Shown piece after piece: positions 63,286-64,000 of a stretch of DNA of 64,000 nt (positions are counted from its first letter, which is position 1; each line of letters opens with the position of its first letter). Below the pieces are notes generated by a model, which saw only the letters and a list, made by a program, of their open reading frames with translations, was not told the origin of the DNA and ran no database searches. This DNA is from Pseudomonas fluorescens (GTDB lineage Bacteria; Pseudomonadota; Gammaproteobacteria; Pseudomonadales; Pseudomonadaceae), in the NCBI RefSeq assembly GCF_902498065.1, contig NZ_CABVIR010000003.1:496001-560000 (forward strand), read 5' to 3'. The position numbers and the translations under genes were made by a program.

Positions 63286-64000
63286 GCCAGATCAATCGCC
63301 TGTCCAACGGCGGACGGATCGACCGCAACAAAGTGCTGAGCTTCACCTTCAACGGCCAGGTCTACAAAGGCTTTGAAGGCGATTCCCTGGCCGCTGCACT
63401 GCTGGCCAACGGCGTCGACATCATCGGTCGCAGCTTCAAGTATTCCCGTCCGCGCGGCATCTTTGCCGCCGGTGCCGAAGAGCCGAACGCCGTGCTGCAG
63501 ATCGGCGCGACCGAAGCTACGCAAATTCCGAACGTACGCGCCACGCAACAAGCGCTGTACCAAGGCCTGGTCGCCACCAGCACCAACGGCTGGCCAAGCG
63601 TGAACAACGACATGATGGGGATTCTCGGCAAGGTCGGCGGCAAGCTGATGCCGCCGGGCTTCTACTACAAAACCTTCATGTACCCGCAATCGTTCTGGAT
63701 GACTTACGAGAAGTACATCCGTAAGGCTGCCGGCCTTGGCCGCTCGCCGACCGAGAACGATCCGGACACCTACGACTACATGAACCAGCACTGCGACGTG
63801 CTGATCGTCGGCGGTGGCCCGGCGGGCCTGGCTGCCGCATTGGCAGCAGCTCGCAGCGGCGCTCGCGTCATTCTGGCCGATGAGCAGGAAGAGTTCGGCG
63901 GCAGCCTGCTGGATTCCCGCGAAAGCCTTGACGGCAAGCCTGCCACCGAGTGGGTCGCCAGCGTCATTGCCGAACTGAAAGACACCCCGGACGTGCTGCT
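63282..64000 (+). CDS. soxA: Sarcosine oxidase alpha subunit (3' end outside window)
   Basis: The first 239 residues of the large subunit, which carries NAD, folate-binding and aminomethyltransferase-like domains. The visible N-terminal ferredoxin-like domain has FTFNGQVYKGFEGDSLAAALLANG and GRSFKYSRPRGIF. The NAD/FAD Rossmann motif VLIVGGGPAGLAAALAAA begins near residue 173. GAGAAGG precedes the ATG, and translation is coupled to soxD. soxG is expected just beyond the window. Confidence 0.95.
   Translation, partial: MSQINRLSNGGRIDRNKVLSFTFNGQVYKGFEGDSLAAALLANGVDIIGRSFKYSRPRGIFAAGAEEPNAVLQIGATEATQIPNVRATQQALYQGLVATSTNGWPSVNNDMMGILGKVGGKLMPPGFYYKTFMYPQSFWMTYEKYIRKAAGLGRSPTENDPDTYDYMNQHCDVLIVGGGPAGLAAALAAARSGARVILADEQEEFGGSLLDSRESLDGKPATEWVASVIAELKDTPDVL

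Overview
This window is a chromosomal segment of a Pseudomonas of the P. fluorescens group. The evidence is high-GC coding sequence, dense REP/REPIN palindromes of Pseudomonas type, and gene order matching the well-known Pseudomonas choline / glycine betaine / carnitine catabolic region (betAB-betI-betT-choXWV-sdaB-gbdR-cdh-dgc-gbc-glyA-sox). No tRNA, rRNA, CRISPR array or complete insertion sequence was seen.

Layout. 1-4.1 kb: end of a gluconeogenic/pentose cluster (epd-pgk-fba) with two small lipoprotein genes between pgk and fba. 4.1-19.3 kb: ordinary backbone, comprising a PL7 alginate lyase divergent from a REC-GGDEF-EAL regulator, a YgjP-type metallopeptidase with a small winged-helix protein, elaA, a periplasmic binding protein, a YccS-like membrane protein, a BaiN/HI0933-type flavoprotein, dbpA, an MdtD-like exporter and a divergent TldD/TldE-like protease pair. 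19.4-21.7 kb: an AT-rich foreign-looking insert with three translationally coupled genes, a clavaminate-synthase-like Fe(II)/2-oxoglutarate dioxygenase plus AzlC and AzlD exporter subunits.

21.7-64 kb: catabolism of quaternary amines. Choline enters through BetT and ChoXWV. BetA and BetB oxidise it to glycine betaine under BetI control, with a perfect 20-bp operator candidate at 25892. GbcAB gives dimethylglycine, DgcAB with its own ETF pair gives sarcosine, and SoxBDA(G) gives glycine. GlyA makes serine and SdaB deaminates it to pyruvate. Carnitine is bound by CaiX and degraded to glycine betaine by CdhA, CdhC and CdhB. A gamma-butyrobetaine hydroxylase-like gene extends that branch. GbdR and CdhR are GlxA-type AraC regulators.

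The block is interrupted at 51.3-54.2 kb by a second AT-rich island. It holds a berberine-bridge-like flavin oxidoreductase, a severely truncated asparagine-synthetase gene and several degenerate copies of a repeat carrying perfect DnaA boxes (TTATCCACA).

The points most worth following up are the dioxygenase-AzlCD operon, the DnaA-box repeat island with its asnB relic, a candidate small RNA at about 35355-35499, the unusual TldD/TldE pair, and an EAL domain with a substituted metal ligand.
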